A DNA stretch of 64,000 nucleotides. It comes from Sphingobacterium endophyticum (GTDB lineage: Bacteria > Bacteroidota > Bacteroidia > Sphingobacteriales > Sphingobacteriaceae). Below the pieces are notes generated by a model, which searched no databases, was not told where the DNA came from, and was given only the letters and a program-made list of their open reading frames with translations. Position 1 is the first letter of the stretch, and every line of letters starts with the position of its first letter. Positions 47,496 through 56,910 of this stretch are shown piece after piece. The DNA lies in assembly GCF_009733535.1 (NCBI RefSeq), contig NZ_SMMI01000004.1:124001-188000 (forward strand). The letters are read 5' to 3'. The translations under genes were made by a program, and so were the position numbers.

Positions 47496-47523
47496 AAAGG
47501 CGATGTCATTCAACATCGCCTTT
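47496..47523. terminator. Bidirectional terminator between gapA and mnmA
   Basis: AAAGGCGATGT and ACATCGCCTTT pair over eleven bases around a six-base loop between convergent genes. Confidence 0.88.
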
Positions 47524-47547
47524 ATTGTTTATTTCTATTTTTAATTC

Positions 47548-48648
47548 TTAATTCTCTTCTTTCATAAGAAATCCACCACCAATCAAATCGTCACCTTCGT
47601 AAAATACAGCGGATTGACCTGGCGCAATTCCTTTTACATTATGGACGAAATCAACTTCCATGATATCTCCGTGCTGTGTAAGCGTTGAAATCGCTCCTGA
47701 GTCCTTATATCGAATCTTAGTAGTTGCTTCCATTGGTTCAGTCAAAGAAGCATATTTGACTAAATTAATGTCCCTAACGAAAGCTTTGCTTCTTTCAAGC
47801 TCATGCTCCTCTCCCAAAACTACGGAATTGGATTCAGGAAGAATTTGAATGACAAACATTGGTTTCCCTAATGCAATACCTAATCCTCTTCGTTGCCCGA
47901 TTGTAAAATATGGATACCCGATATGTTGGCCAACAACCGTCCCATCAGAAAGAATAAAGTTTCCTGGGCCAATCTCTTGGTCCAAAGTAGGTCTTTTATG
48001 TCTTAGAAACGAACGATAGTCATTATCAGGCACAAAGCAGATCTCATAACTCTCCGACTTATTCGCCAATTCTTTTTGTCCCATCTGCATAGCCATCTGG
48101 CGTATTTCCTGCTTAGTAAAACTTCCTAACGGAAATTGGGTTCTAGCGAGGTTTTCCTGCGACACACCCCAAAGTACATAGGACTGATCCTTATTTTCGT
48201 CTTTACCTTTTGAAATCACATAACGTCCATTATCATGCATCCGAATATTGGCATAATGTCCTGTAGCGATAAATTCACAGTCCAGTTTATCTGCACGTTT
48301 CATCAAGGCCTCCCATTTGATATAGGTATTACACAATACGCATGGATTAGGAGTTCTGCCTGCTATATACTCATCAACAAAATTATCTATGACATAATCT
48401 CCAAATTCCGAACGGATATCTAGGATATAATGTGGAAATCCATAATTTACTGCTAAAGTCCTAGCATCATTTATACTATCTAAGCTACAGCAACCTGTTT
48501 CCTTTGAAGAGCCACCGGAACTAGCATAATCCCAAGTTTTCATTGTAATCCCAATGACCTCATACCCTTGTTCGTGTAGCATAACAGCAGCAACGGAGCT
48601 ATCAACTCCCCCACTCATTGCTACCAAAACTCTTCCTTTTTTACTCAT
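47548..48648 (-). CDS. mnmA: tRNA-specific 2-thiouridylase MnmA
   Basis: A 366-residue enzyme that thiolates U34 of tRNA-Lys, -Glu and -Gln. It opens with the ATP loop VAMSGGVDSSVAAVML; the catalytic cysteines lie in NPCVLCNTYIKW and in ESYEICFVPDNDY. The C-terminal barrel ends QSAVFYEGDDLIGGGF. A well-spaced promoter precedes it (48666-48694). It neighbours two tRNA genes on the other strand. Confidence 0.96.
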   Translation of the reverse strand: MSKKGRVLVAMSGGVDSSVAAVMLHEQGYEVIGITMKTWDYASSGGSSKETGCCSLDSINDARTLAVNYGFPHYILDIRSEFGDYVIDNFVDEYIAGRTPNPCVLCNTYIKWEALMKRADKLDCEFIATGHYANIRMHDNGRYVISKGKDENKDQSYVLWGVSQENLARTQFPLGSFTKQEIRQMAMQMGQKELANKSESYEICFVPDNDYRSFLRHKRPTLDQEIGPGNFILSDGTVVGQHIGYPYFTIGQRRGLGIALGKPMFVIQILPESNSVVLGEEHELERSKAFVRDINLVKYASLTEPMEATTKIRYKDSGAISTLTQHGDIMEVDFVHNVKGIAPGQSAVFYEGDDLIGGGFLMKEEN

Positions 48649-48665
48649 ATTATATTATTGAAGTG

Positions 48666-48694
48666 CAAAGATACCGTTATTTGCCCATTCACAA
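48666..48694 (-). promoter_or_regulatory. Promoter of mnmA
   Basis: On the minus strand a TTG (48692-48694) is followed after 18 bases by TATCTTTG (48666-48673), the Bacteroidota -33 and -7 elements at normal spacing, 18 bases before the ATG. Confidence 0.6.
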
Positions 48695-48792
48695 TGTTTA
48701 TTTGATGTAATTTTATCTCAATCAAAATCAAGACTTTGAATAATTAACCAAAAATAATTAAGGCAAAAGTTTTAGAATTCGAAAAAGGACGG

Positions 48793-48800
48793 TATATTTG
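48793..48800 (+). promoter_or_regulatory. -7 box of the tRNA-Phe operon
   Basis: TATATTTG, exact TAnnTTTG, 34 bases before the first tRNA base. Confidence 0.55.
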
Positions 48801-48833
48801 CATCGCAAGTTCGGTAACGGACATGTAAAAAAA

Positions 48834-48909
48834 GGTGCCATAGCTCAGTTGGTAGAGCAAAGGACTGAAAATCCTTGTGTCGCTGGTTCGAATCCAGCTG
48901 GCACCACCA
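48834..48909 (+). tRNA. tRNA-Phe (GAA), first copy with encoded CCA
   Basis: Full cloverleaf: acceptor GGTGCCA/TGGCACC, D stem GCTC/GAGC, anticodon stem AAGGA/TCCTT with GAA in the loop CTGAAAA, T stem GCTGG/CCAGC with loop TTCGAAT, discriminator A at 48906 and an encoded CCA at 48907-48909. Confidence 0.97.
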
Positions 48910-48949
48910 AAATCTGACAAGTAACAGATTCAAATCAAAATCTTGGAAA

Positions 48950-49022
48950 GGTGCCATAGCTCAGTTGGTAGAGCAAAGGACTGAAAATCCTTGTGTCGCT
49001 GGTTCGAATCCAGCTGGCACCA
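48950..49022 (+). tRNA. tRNA-Phe (GAA), second copy without encoded CCA
   Basis: Identical to the first copy over all 73 bases including discriminator A, but followed by CTT rather than CCA, so CCA must be added by the nucleotidyltransferase. Forty bases separate the two, and a terminator follows. Confidence 0.97.
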
Positions 49023-49025
49023 CTT

Positions 49026-49055
49026 AAAAAACCTCACAAATGTTGAGGTTTTTTT
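49026..49055 (+). terminator. Terminator of the tRNA-Phe operon
   Basis: AACCTCA and TGAGGTT arms flanked by A-run and a run of seven T, directly after the second tRNA. Confidence 0.88.
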
Positions 49056-49411
49056 ATTTCCATTTATTCAATCCCCATTTTTAAAAATTGTTGAAGTTAC
49101 ATTTCTTTTACCCTTCGACAATCCTTTTCGCTAAAATCCATTTGCAAATAATTAATAATCAATGTGATACATTAATTCGCTAATAAAAATTTAAAATACT
49201 AAATGTTAGGTATATAATATTTAAATTTTACTCAATATATTAGGAATTCAAAGTTTGGAATTCTTCTAACCGAATTTCGTTTTAAACTTTCAGGAACCAT
49301 TGATTATTAATCGTATCGGAAAAAAAGTATTTCAAATTTTTTGTAATCATGGAAATTCTGTGTTCCCTACACAATTTCTTCATAAAGCCGTCCTGGCTAT
49401 TGTTAAACAAG
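49056..49411. other. AT-rich intergenic stretch without a convincing gene
   Basis: About 350 bases with no ORF that looks coding. A 62-codon plus-strand frame (49300-49488) has no family-like features and runs through the hairpin at 49414, so I take it as chance. Confidence 0.55.
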
Positions 49412-49413
49412 AA

Positions 49414-49447
49414 ATGGCTAGATATTGCATATCTAGCCATATTTTTT
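49414..49447. terminator. Strong hairpin, terminator for the small membrane protein gene
   Basis: ATGGCTAGATAT and ATATCTAGCCAT form a perfect 12-base stem with a three-base loop. A T-run follows on the + strand and a weaker one on the minus strand, thirteen bases after the minus-strand stop at 49460. Confidence 0.75.
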
Positions 49448-49459
49448 ATCTTATTTGGC

Positions 49460-49576
49460 CTACAAATAACCTAACAAATAGTAAATAATAATAAATACTA
49501 CAATTGTACCAAAGCAGCCAAGTCCCATTTTCTTTGCTCCCCATCCAGCAATTAATGCTCTAAAGAATTTGTTCAT
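49460..49576 (-). CDS. Small single-span membrane protein, 38 residues
   Basis: An ORF too short for most gene callers. It begins MNKFFRALIAGWGAKKMG and continues with the hydrophobic helix CFGTIVVFIIIYYLLGY. The basic, glycine-containing N-terminal part should stay in the cytoplasm. The ATG, the compact helix and the terminator after the stop argue that it is real; I recall very similar short proteins in related Bacteroidota but cannot confirm this here. No function known. Confidence 0.65.
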   Translation of the reverse strand: MNKFFRALIAGWGAKKMGLGCFGTIVVFIIIYYLLGYL

Positions 49577-49606
49577 ATGTTATATTAAATTTGTTTATCA
49601 AATCTA

Positions 49607-50575
49607 TCAACAATAATCTGGGGTAAAAGTTTGAGAGAAAATATCTCGAATTGAAATTTCGTCCGAAAAATGCTTATGCAAATCCCTTCCATCTCCATGT
49701 AAGGTCCAAATAGCTTTCGGATTTACCTTTTCAATTAAATAAAGAATATCTTCCCAATCAACATGGTCTGACAGATACAAACTTATATCATTCTGTGCCT
49801 GTAGACGCTCCCATCCCGAAGCAAATGCTTTTAAAACATTCTTTGCACGTCTATAACTATTGAAGGTTAATGGAGGAACCAAATAAATCTTATTTTCTCC
49901 GGGCTCTTTCATTGACTTCCGATTGTATAGGTTGTAATGCAATGGAATGTCAATATACCGATCATAAATCTTATTTATCGGCATAATTTGGTGATGTAAG
50001 AGAACCTCCTTATGGGGTAAATGATCATTTAACAATGCAGTAACCCGCTGAGCCTTACCTAATGCATAACATCCCAATAATATATTGCTTTTTACATCAA
50101 GTTTCATAATTTCAGAAATGGGATCTGGATGCTTTGTATTTGGATTTGCAAAGGTAGTTTCGGTTATTAAAACTTCTGCCTCTACGAATTCTAAGGGCTC
50201 ACAGGATCTATCTGCTTGAAGTTTATAATCTCCTGTGTACAGATACCTAACCCCCTTGTAGATCATGAGTATTTGGGCACTGCCCAAAATATGTCCAGCT
50301 GGATAAAAATAGATCTCGACAGCATTGATTTGAAAAAACTCCACATAATCTTTCTCATGAAAGCTATCAAAGGGTTGTTTTCCATACCTGAACTGCATGA
50401 TGGCTGCAGTACCTTTTGTACAATAAATATTCTTATGTCCGGGGGATGCATGATCAGCATGTGCATGGGAAACAACAGCATGCTTTACTGGATATAGCGG
50501 ATCTATATAAAAGTCTCCATATGAACAATAATAGCCTTTGTCCCGCTTTACTAAAAAGTCATCAATAATCTCCAT
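49607..50575 (-). CDS. MBL-fold exonuclease (LigD-associated type)
   Basis: A 322-residue metallo-beta-lactamase/beta-CASP protein. The metal motif is VVSHAHADHASPGH, with later ligands in YPAGHILGSAQI and YTGDYK, and SDHVDWEDILYL and WTLHGDG near the end. It resembles the Exo/ligase-associated DNA exonuclease group usually found with ATP-dependent DNA ligase and a helicase; those partners are not adjacent here. The ATG at 50575 starts two bases after the coaE stop; a GTG at 50578 is possible. Probable role in DNA repair. Confidence 0.85.
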   Translation of the reverse strand: MEIIDDFLVKRDKGYYCSYGDFYIDPLYPVKHAVVSHAHADHASPGHKNIYCTKGTAAIMQFRYGKQPFDSFHEKDYVEFFQINAVEIYFYPAGHILGSAQILMIYKGVRYLYTGDYKLQADRSCEPLEFVEAEVLITETTFANPNTKHPDPISEIMKLDVKSNILLGCYALGKAQRVTALLNDHLPHKEVLLHHQIMPINKIYDRYIDIPLHYNLYNRKSMKEPGENKIYLVPPLTFNSYRRAKNVLKAFASGWERLQAQNDISLYLSDHVDWEDILYLIEKVNPKAIWTLHGDGRDLHKHFSDEISIRDIFSQTFTPDYC

Positions 50576-50577
50576 CA

Positions 50578-51171
50578 CTATTTCTTAGCACTATTAAATT
50601 TTTGATGCAAATACATCACTTGATCAATTAAACTATGCTCAACATCATTATAAATAAGATAATCTGCCAGTTTCTCCTTTTCTTCCTCAGGCATTTGTTT
50701 TGAAATTCTCCTCAACACCTCTTCTCTATCTACTCGATCTCTTTCCATGACTCTTTGAATACGGAGTTCTAGTGGAGAAACCACCAGGATATTTATATCC
50801 AGTTTTTTATAGGAACCGCTTTCAAATAATAGAGCAGCTTCTTTAATGCTATAGGTTGAAGTTTGAGAATCTGCCCAATCATCGGCATCCTGAATAACCG
50901 CAGGATGTACAATCGCATTTAATTTTTTCAATTCTTCCGAATTGCTGAAAACCCTTTTTCCTAGCCATTCCCGATTTAAGCTTCCATCTTCAAAATAAAC
51001 TTCTGAACCGAAAGTCGAAATTAATGCGTTGCGAACTGCATCATTTTTTATCATGATATCTTTCGCCTCTTTATCGGCATCATAGGTTGGAACACCCAAT
51101 ACCTTGAATATCTTAGTCACTACACTTTTACCAACACCAATGCCCCCGGTTATACCAATTTTCAATGCCAT
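50578..51171 (-). CDS. coaE: Dephospho-CoA kinase
   Basis: A 197-residue kinase for the last step of coenzyme A synthesis. It has the P-loop GITGGIGVGKSVV, then VPTYDADKEAKDIM and the VVVSPLELRIQRVMERDR lid region. The ATG at 51171 is four bases after the YbbR stop and gives the usual MALKIGITGG start. Middle gene of a YbbR-coaE-exonuclease transcript. Confidence 0.95.
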   Translation of the reverse strand: MALKIGITGGIGVGKSVVTKIFKVLGVPTYDADKEAKDIMIKNDAVRNALISTFGSEVYFEDGSLNREWLGKRVFSNSEELKKLNAIVHPAVIQDADDWADSQTSTYSIKEAALLFESGSYKKLDINILVVSPLELRIQRVMERDRVDREEVLRRISKQMPEEEKEKLADYLIYNDVEHSLIDQVMYLHQKFNSAKK

Positions 51172-51175
51172 AAAA

Positions 51176-52123
51176 TTAACGTCTAACAAAAAAATCAACA
51201 TTCTGAGGGTCAACACTTAATACCTTAACATAATCAGGCATTTTTGTAATAATGACTGGAAGACTTGATACATGCTGGTCTTTCCATGCGTCCAGATCAA
51301 CAACTGCTTCGAAATCTCGAGAGGTATACTTGTTAAAGTCCTTGACAGCAAGCAAGACCGTAACTTTGACTTTACTTGGAAGTACTCGGACTGAGGTATA
51401 GCCTTTACTGTTTTCAACTTTGATTGGAAGTTCTATAATTTTCTCTGTTATCTCACCAACTGGAACAATGACTTCAGCAAAAGTTGGATATATTGTAATA
51501 TTAGTCCTTTGCTGTTTATTTAAATAGGCCACAGTACGAACATCCGTATTTACATCCTTACCCTTAATCGTGTCCGTCTCCAAGTATTCTATACTGGCTA
51601 CATCCTCCAAAGGACCTGTGATGGTTACATATTCAGGGTTGGTCCTGGTAGCACCAATTACAGCATATTGACGCTGAAATGTTAGGTTTTCAACAGCCTT
51701 GACAGGAACTTTTCGTTGGGTTTGTTTTGAGAAATCAAAATACAAGGTATCGGGAGATACCGCAACAACTTGTTTATCACTAGGAAACTGTCGGTTTATA
51801 AAACCTATTTGGTTCCCAAAAACAATGAAATTCTTGGTTTTTAATCCTGAGAGATCGACCTGAATTTTGGCTGTATCCGGATGCAGTCGCTCCATAAAGA
51901 CCTTCCATCCCGACATCCTTATCCGAACTGATACCGTATCGGACTGTAAGGGGTGAAAAGCTTTGTTCTCCGGCAAATTAACATAGCTCATGCTTGCTTT
52001 TTTTGTGAATGTATAGTCACTTGATATTGCAAATAAGGTCCAAGCTAAAAATGAAATGATAATACAACGTAGGAAAATGGATAATTTTCTTCGTTGAACT
52101 TTGTTAATCCGCCTTAAAGCCAT
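51176..52123 (-). CDS. YbbR-like domain protein
   Basis: A 315-residue protein with one N-terminal membrane helix (IFLRCIIISFLAWTLFAISS) and a periplasmic part of YbbR-type beta repeats, for example PVKAVENLTFQRQYAVIGAT. In Firmicutes YbbR/CdaR regulates a diadenylate cyclase; in Bacteroidota it commonly sits next to coaE, as here. No cyclase gene is nearby. The ATG at 52123 is preferred. A TACATTTG box at 52128-52135 would leave almost no leader. Confidence 0.88.
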   Translation of the reverse strand: MALRRINKVQRRKLSIFLRCIIISFLAWTLFAISSDYTFTKKASMSYVNLPENKAFHPLQSDTVSVRIRMSGWKVFMERLHPDTAKIQVDLSGLKTKNFIVFGNQIGFINRQFPSDKQVVAVSPDTLYFDFSKQTQRKVPVKAVENLTFQRQYAVIGATRTNPEYVTITGPLEDVASIEYLETDTIKGKDVNTDVRTVAYLNKQQRTNITIYPTFAEVIVPVGEITEKIIELPIKVENSKGYTSVRVLPSKVKVTVLLAVKDFNKYTSRDFEAVVDLDAWKDQHVSSLPVIITKMPDYVKVLSVDPQNVDFFVRR

Positions 52124-52249
52124 TCTACAAATGTAATATTTTGTAAGCAAAATTCACATTTTGACAGTATCATGAAGTATAGGTTGACAAAACGCTCTTT
52201 CCAGCCAAAAAGATGCAGGTTGAAGCTAATTTATTGTTAAAATATTCCG

Positions 52250-52257
52250 TAACTTTG
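52250..52257 (+). promoter_or_regulatory. -7 box of purL
   Basis: TAACTTTG, exact TAnnTTTG, 36 bases before the ATG at 52294. No PurR-like operator recognised. Confidence 0.45.
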
Positions 52258-52293
52258 CAGAATAATTGAAGGACGTTCAAATTGACTTTAATA

Positions 52294-55200
52294 ATGATTC
52301 ATTTCTTCGTGAACCCATTGAACACCGTTTATGCTGTTCAAACCCAAAATGATTTATCTACCGAGGATATTTCCAAACTAAACTGGCTTTTCGGCAACTC
52401 AAAAAAAATCGATGATCAAACGCTTAACGACTATTATGTTGGTCCAAGAGCGGCGATGGTAACTCCATGGAGTACCAATGCAGTGGAGATTACCCAAAAC
52501 ATGGGAATTACCGGTATAATTCGAATAGAAGAGTTCCAAAAAGTAAATGCTGAATTCGTGGATTTTGATCCGATGATCTCTCAAAAATTCAGCGCACTGA
52601 CTCAGGATATGTTTACGATTAACATTACTCCAGAGCCTATTTTGGAAATAGATGATATCCAAGCATACAATCAATCTGAAGGATTGGCATTGAGCCCTGA
52701 AGAAGTCGATTACCTAAATCAATTGTCTGAAAAAATTGGACGTAAATTAACGGATTCGGAAGTATTTGCTTTTTCTCAAGCGAACTCCGAACACTGTCGT
52801 CACAAAATCTTTAACGGAACATTCGTTATCGACGGTGAAGAGCAACCTACTTCCCTATTTAAATTAATTAAGAAAACTTCGGAAACAAATCCAAACGATA
52901 TTGTCTCAGCATATAAAGATAACGTTGCGTTTGTCAAAGGACCTAAGGTAACGCAGTTTGCTCCAAAAACCGGTGACAAACCGGACTTTTATGAAGAGAA
53001 GGAATTCGATTCTGTTATTTCCTTAAAAGCTGAAACACATAATTTCCCAACAACGGTTGAGCCTTTTTCTGGTGCTGCAACAGGTTCTGGAGGTGAGATC
53101 CGCGACCGCCTTGCGGGGGGACAAGGAGCTCTTCCTTTAGCTGGAACTGCAATTTACATGACTGCCTATTCGCGACTATTAAATGATCGCCCATGGGAAA
53201 ATGGCATGGAAGAAAGAAAATGGTTATACCAAACTCCAATGGATATCCTAATTAAAGCGTCGAATGGTGCTTCAGATTTTGGAAACAAATTCGGGCAGCC
53301 ATTGATTACTGGATCTGTTCTTACCTTTGAACATGAAGAAAATGGTCGCAAATTGGGATATGATAAAGTGATCATGCAGGCGGGCGGTATTGGCTACGGC
53401 AAATTAAGCCAGGCTAAAAAACATGAACCCGAAGCTGGAGACAAAATAGTTATCCTAGGGGGCGAGAATTACCGTATTGGTATGGGTGGTGCTGCTGTTT
53501 CATCGGCTGACACCGGAGCATTTGGTTCTGGTATTGAACTTAATGCTATACAGCGTTCTAATCCAGAAATGCAAAAAAGAGCGGCTAATGCAATTCGTGC
53601 ATTTGTGGAAAGTGATGAAAATCCAATCGTCTCCATTCATGACCATGGTGCTGGTGGCCACCTAAACTGTCTTTCAGAATTGGTTGAAAATTCTGGCGGC
53701 TTAATCGACCTAGACAAATTACCTGTAGGTGACCCTACCCTTTCTGCGAAGGAAATCATTGGTAATGAATCGCAGGAACGTATGGGCTTGGTTATCTCTG
53801 AAGAAAATATTCAAAAACTAAAAACTGTTGCCGATCGCGAGCGCTCACCGATGTACACTGTTGGTGATGTAACTTCTGATCATCGATTTACATTCGAATC
53901 TAAATCTACTGGTGAAAAGCCTATGGACTATGCTTTAGAGGATTTCTTCGGATCATCCCCTAAAACCATTATGAATGATAAAAAGGTCAATCGTCAATAC
54001 GTTGACCTATCCTACTCAGTTTCGGAAGTCCCTAACTACTTAAATCAAGTCTTACAATTAGAGGCTGTAGCATCAAAAGATTGGTTAACAAACAAAGTTG
54101 ATCGTTGTGTGGGTGGTCGTGTTGCAAAGCAACAATGCGTAGGACCTTTACAATTGCCATTGAACAATGTTGGAGTAATGGCTTTGGATTACAAATCCAA
54201 AGAAGGGATTGCAACATCTGTAGGTCATGCTCCATTGGTTGCATTAGTTGATCCGGTTGCAGGATCTAGAAATGCAATTGGAGAGGCTTTATCTAATATT
54301 GTATTTGCTCCGATTATTAACGGACTTGCCGGGATATCGCTTTCGGCGAACTGGATGTGGGCATGTAATAATGAAGGTGAAGATGCTAGATTATACCAAG
54401 CAGTTCAAGGATGTTCTGATTTTGCAATTGAATTAGGTATCAATATCCCTACCGGTAAAGATTCATTATCCATGAAGCAAAAATATCCTAATGGAGAAAA
54501 TGTGATCGCTCCTGGTACGGTCATTATTTCTGCAGGGGGTAACTGTACAGATATTAAAAAAGTGGTTGAACCTGTATTGAAAAAAGATGCCGGATCAATT
54601 TATTATATCAATCTTTCACAGGATCGCTTTAAACTTGCCGGTTCCACTTTCGCGCAAGTCTTAAATAAAGTAGGAAATGATGCCCCTACAATTCAGGATG
54701 CTCAATACTTTAAAAATGCATTCAATGCCATCCAAGATTTAGTTAACAAGGATCAAATTGCTGCAGGTCATGATATCGGCTCCGGTGGTCTGATTACAAC
54801 TTTATTGGAATTATGCTTTGCTGATGTAAATTTAGCAGCTGAATATGATTTATCTTCATTAAATGAATTAGACACTGTTAAAGTGCTGTTCAATGAAAAC
54901 ATAGGTTTAGTCCTTCAAGCTAGGAATGATGAAGCCTTTGAAAAGGCATTGACTGATGCTGCTGTTGAAGTATTTAAAATTGGTAAGCCATCCAATGGCA
55001 CTGAAGTGAAAATCAAGAACAATTCAGATTCATTTAGTTTTAATGTTGAACAAACTAGAGATACTTGGTTCAAGACTTCTTACCTATTAGATCAAAAACA
55101 GTCTAAAAACGGTACAGCTGATGAGCGTTATAAAAACTATAAAAATCAACCATTGCGTTTTGATTTCCCGGTACACTTTGATGGGGTAAAACCTGCTTTC

Positions 55201-55968
55201 ATTGCTGGTACAAAGCGTCCAAAAGCTGCGATCATCAGAGAAAAGGGTTCTAATTCCGAACGTGAAATGGCAAATGCAATGTATTTAGCTGGATTTGATG
55301 TTAAGGACGTGCATATGACGGATTTGATTTCTGGACGTGAAACGCTTGAAGACATTCAATTTATAGGTGCTGTAGGTGGCTTCTCCAATTCAGATGTTTT
55401 AGGTTCTGCTAAAGGTTGGGCTGGTGCCTTTTTATATAATGAAAAAGCAAAATCTGCTTTAGAAAAATTCTTTGCTCGTCCAGATACCTTATCCGTAGGA
55501 ATTTGTAATGGATGCCAATTATTTATGGAATTGGAATTGATAAATCCCGATCATGAGGTACATGGCAAAATGCTCCATAATAATTCTCAAAAACACGAAT
55601 CAAACTTCGTATCGGTTAAGGTCCAAGAGAATATTTCAATCATGCTGTCTACTTTAGCCGGATCAACCCTAGGTGTTTGGATCTCCCATGGTGAAGGAAA
55701 ATTCAACCTTCCGAATTCAGAAGATCAATACAATATCGTAGCCAAATATGCTTACGACCAATACCCGCATAATCCAAATGGATCTGATTTCAATACGGCA
55801 ATGATGAGTGATAAAACCGGACGTCACCTGGTAACCATGCCACATATCGAACGCTCCATTTTCCAATGGAACTGGGCAAACTATCCTGAAGGGCGCAACG
55901 ACGAAGTAACACCTTGGTTAGAAGCCTTCGTGAATGCTCGCAAATGGATTGAAAATCAAAGCAAATAA
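52294..55968 (+). CDS. purL: Phosphoribosylformylglycinamidine synthase (single-chain PurL)
   Basis: A 1224-residue enzyme that converts FGAR, glutamine and ATP to FGAM in purine synthesis. The single-chain form carries an N-terminal PurS-like part, two AIRS-like synthetase halves (SEANSEHCRHKIFNG-type region near FAFSQANSEHCRHK, then KAETHNFPTTVEPF and GAGGHLNCLSELVE) and a C-terminal glutaminase with nucleophile Cys1071 in VGICNGCQLF. The ATG at 52294 is used; a TTG four codons upstream is less likely. A strong terminator follows. Confidence 0.95.
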   Translation: MIHFFVNPLNTVYAVQTQNDLSTEDISKLNWLFGNSKKIDDQTLNDYYVGPRAAMVTPWSTNAVEITQNMGITGIIRIEEFQKVNAEFVDFDPMISQKFSALTQDMFTINITPEPILEIDDIQAYNQSEGLALSPEEVDYLNQLSEKIGRKLTDSEVFAFSQANSEHCRHKIFNGTFVIDGEEQPTSLFKLIKKTSETNPNDIVSAYKDNVAFVKGPKVTQFAPKTGDKPDFYEEKEFDSVISLKAETHNFPTTVEPFSGAATGSGGEIRDRLAGGQGALPLAGTAIYMTAYSRLLNDRPWENGMEERKWLYQTPMDILIKASNGASDFGNKFGQPLITGSVLTFEHEENGRKLGYDKVIMQAGGIGYGKLSQAKKHEPEAGDKIVILGGENYRIGMGGAAVSSADTGAFGSGIELNAIQRSNPEMQKRAANAIRAFVESDENPIVSIHDHGAGGHLNCLSELVENSGGLIDLDKLPVGDPTLSAKEIIGNESQERMGLVISEENIQKLKTVADRERSPMYTVGDVTSDHRFTFESKSTGEKPMDYALEDFFGSSPKTIMNDKKVNRQYVDLSYSVSEVPNYLNQVLQLEAVASKDWLTNKVDRCVGGRVAKQQCVGPLQLPLNNVGVMALDYKSKEGIATSVGHAPLVALVDPVAGSRNAIGEALSNIVFAPIINGLAGISLSANWMWACNNEGEDARLYQAVQGCSDFAIELGINIPTGKDSLSMKQKYPNGENVIAPGTVIISAGGNCTDIKKVVEPVLKKDAGSIYYINLSQDRFKLAGSTFAQVLNKVGNDAPTIQDAQYFKNAFNAIQDLVNKDQIAAGHDIGSGGLITTLLELCFADVNLAAEYDLSSLNELDTVKVLFNENIGLVLQARNDEAFEKALTDAAVEVFKIGKPSNGTEVKIKNNSDSFSFNVEQTRDTWFKTSYLLDQKQSKNGTADERYKNYKNQPLRFDFPVHFDGVKPAFIAGTKRPKAAIIREKGSNSEREMANAMYLAGFDVKDVHMTDLISGRETLEDIQFIGAVGGFSNSDVLGSAKGWAGAFLYNEKAKSALEKFFARPDTLSVGICNGCQLFMELELINPDHEVHGKMLHNNSQKHESNFVSVKVQENISIMLSTLAGSTLGVWISHGEGKFNLPNSEDQYNIVAKYAYDQYPHNPNGSDFNTAMMSDKTGRHLVTMPHIERSIFQWNWANYPEGRNDEVTPWLEAFVNARKWIENQSK

Positions 55969-55990
55969 GTTGGACAAACGTAATTATATT

Positions 55991-56024
55991 AAAATCCCAA
56001 TGAAATATCATTGGGATTTTTTTT
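55991..56024 (+). terminator. Terminator of purL
   Basis: AAAATCCCAATG and CATTGGGATTTT arms around a short loop, then eight T. Confidence 0.9.
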
Positions 56025-56049
56025 GCTATCTTAAAGTGATGGAGGCAAA

Positions 56050-56910
56050 ATGGAAAATAGAAACTTAAAATTAGAAGCTATAAAAAATTGGATTAATGAC
56101 AATAAAGACATCAGGGCAGCTTTAATCACAAGCTCATTGGTCAATCCATTGGCACCCATTGATGATTTTAGTGATCTAGATATCGAATTGGTATTTGAAG
56201 ATTCCGAAAATTATATCCAATCCAAAGAATGGCTATTTCAATTCGGAGACATCCTGAATTATTATGAAGAAGGAATTGAGGGATTCGATGGGAAGCATGC
56301 TATGAGAATGGTGCAGTATATGGACGGAGTAAAAGTGGATTTCAAAATTTATTCCGTAGAACAATTTCTTGCAGAGGTAAATTCCCCTATTCTTCCTGAA
56401 GATTGGGATATTGGTTATGAAATATTAACAGACAAAGACAATCTGACCTCAAATTTAAAACCCCCAACCTATCAGGTAAGTATCATAAAAAAACCATCCA
56501 CTGAGGAGTTCAATAAAATAGTCGATGATTTTTGGTGGGATGTCACCTATATTCCAAAATGTTTAGCACGTGGCGATCTGTTCTACCTTAAGTTTATGGT
56601 TGAAAAAATCATTCGCGTAGAATATCTTATTCCGATGATCGAATGGTATGTGGCTAGTCAGAATCATTGGGATATAACAACAAATAAATACGGGCGACTA
56701 TTTAAGAAATATCTAAGCGAACAAGAGTGGGCTCAGTTGGAAGAAACATTTTCCGGAAGTGATATGATTGAAAATAAAATAGCATGTAATAAGCTACTCC
56801 AAGTTTTCAATATATTAGCCCAAAAAGTAGCTACTAATTTAAATTACGACTACGATCAGCAAAAAGCCAATAGTATCCTAAATTTTGTATCAACAATACA
56901 TTATAAATAA
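56050..56910 (+). CDS. Aminoglycoside 6-adenylyltransferase-like nucleotidyltransferase
   Basis: A 286-residue protein of the ANT(6)/AadK family. The nucleotidyltransferase site is DDFSDLDIELVFED (about 38-51) with the third acidic position in DGVKVDFKIY; the usual G-S pair before it reads TSSLVN. Family members adenylylate streptomycin, but many chromosomal homologues have no proven role. A Shine-Dalgarno-like GGAGG precedes the ATG. Its end overlaps the convergent lipoprotein gene by ten bases. No mobile element is nearby. Confidence 0.82.
   Translation: MENRNLKLEAIKNWINDNKDIRAALITSSLVNPLAPIDDFSDLDIELVFEDSENYIQSKEWLFQFGDILNYYEEGIEGFDGKHAMRMVQYMDGVKVDFKIYSVEQFLAEVNSPILPEDWDIGYEILTDKDNLTSNLKPPTYQVSIIKKPSTEEFNKIVDDFWWDVTYIPKCLARGDLFYLKFMVEKIIRVEYLIPMIEWYVASQNHWDITTNKYGRLFKKYLSEQEWAQLEETFSGSDMIENKIACNKLLQVFNILAQKVATNLNYDYDQQKANSILNFVSTIHYK

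Noticed and set aside
49234..49268. Repeated GGAATTC pair as an insertion-sequence end
   Set aside because: The repeat is only seven bases and part of AT-rich sequence; no transposase or target duplication is present.
49300..49488. 62-codon plus-strand ORF between the tRNAs and the exonuclease
   Set aside because: No recognisable features, and it runs through a perfect 12-base hairpin terminator and into the opposite-strand small membrane protein gene.
56050..56910. Mobile antibiotic-resistance gene
   Set aside because: No insertion sequence, integron site or flanking repeat, and base composition resembles the neighbours.
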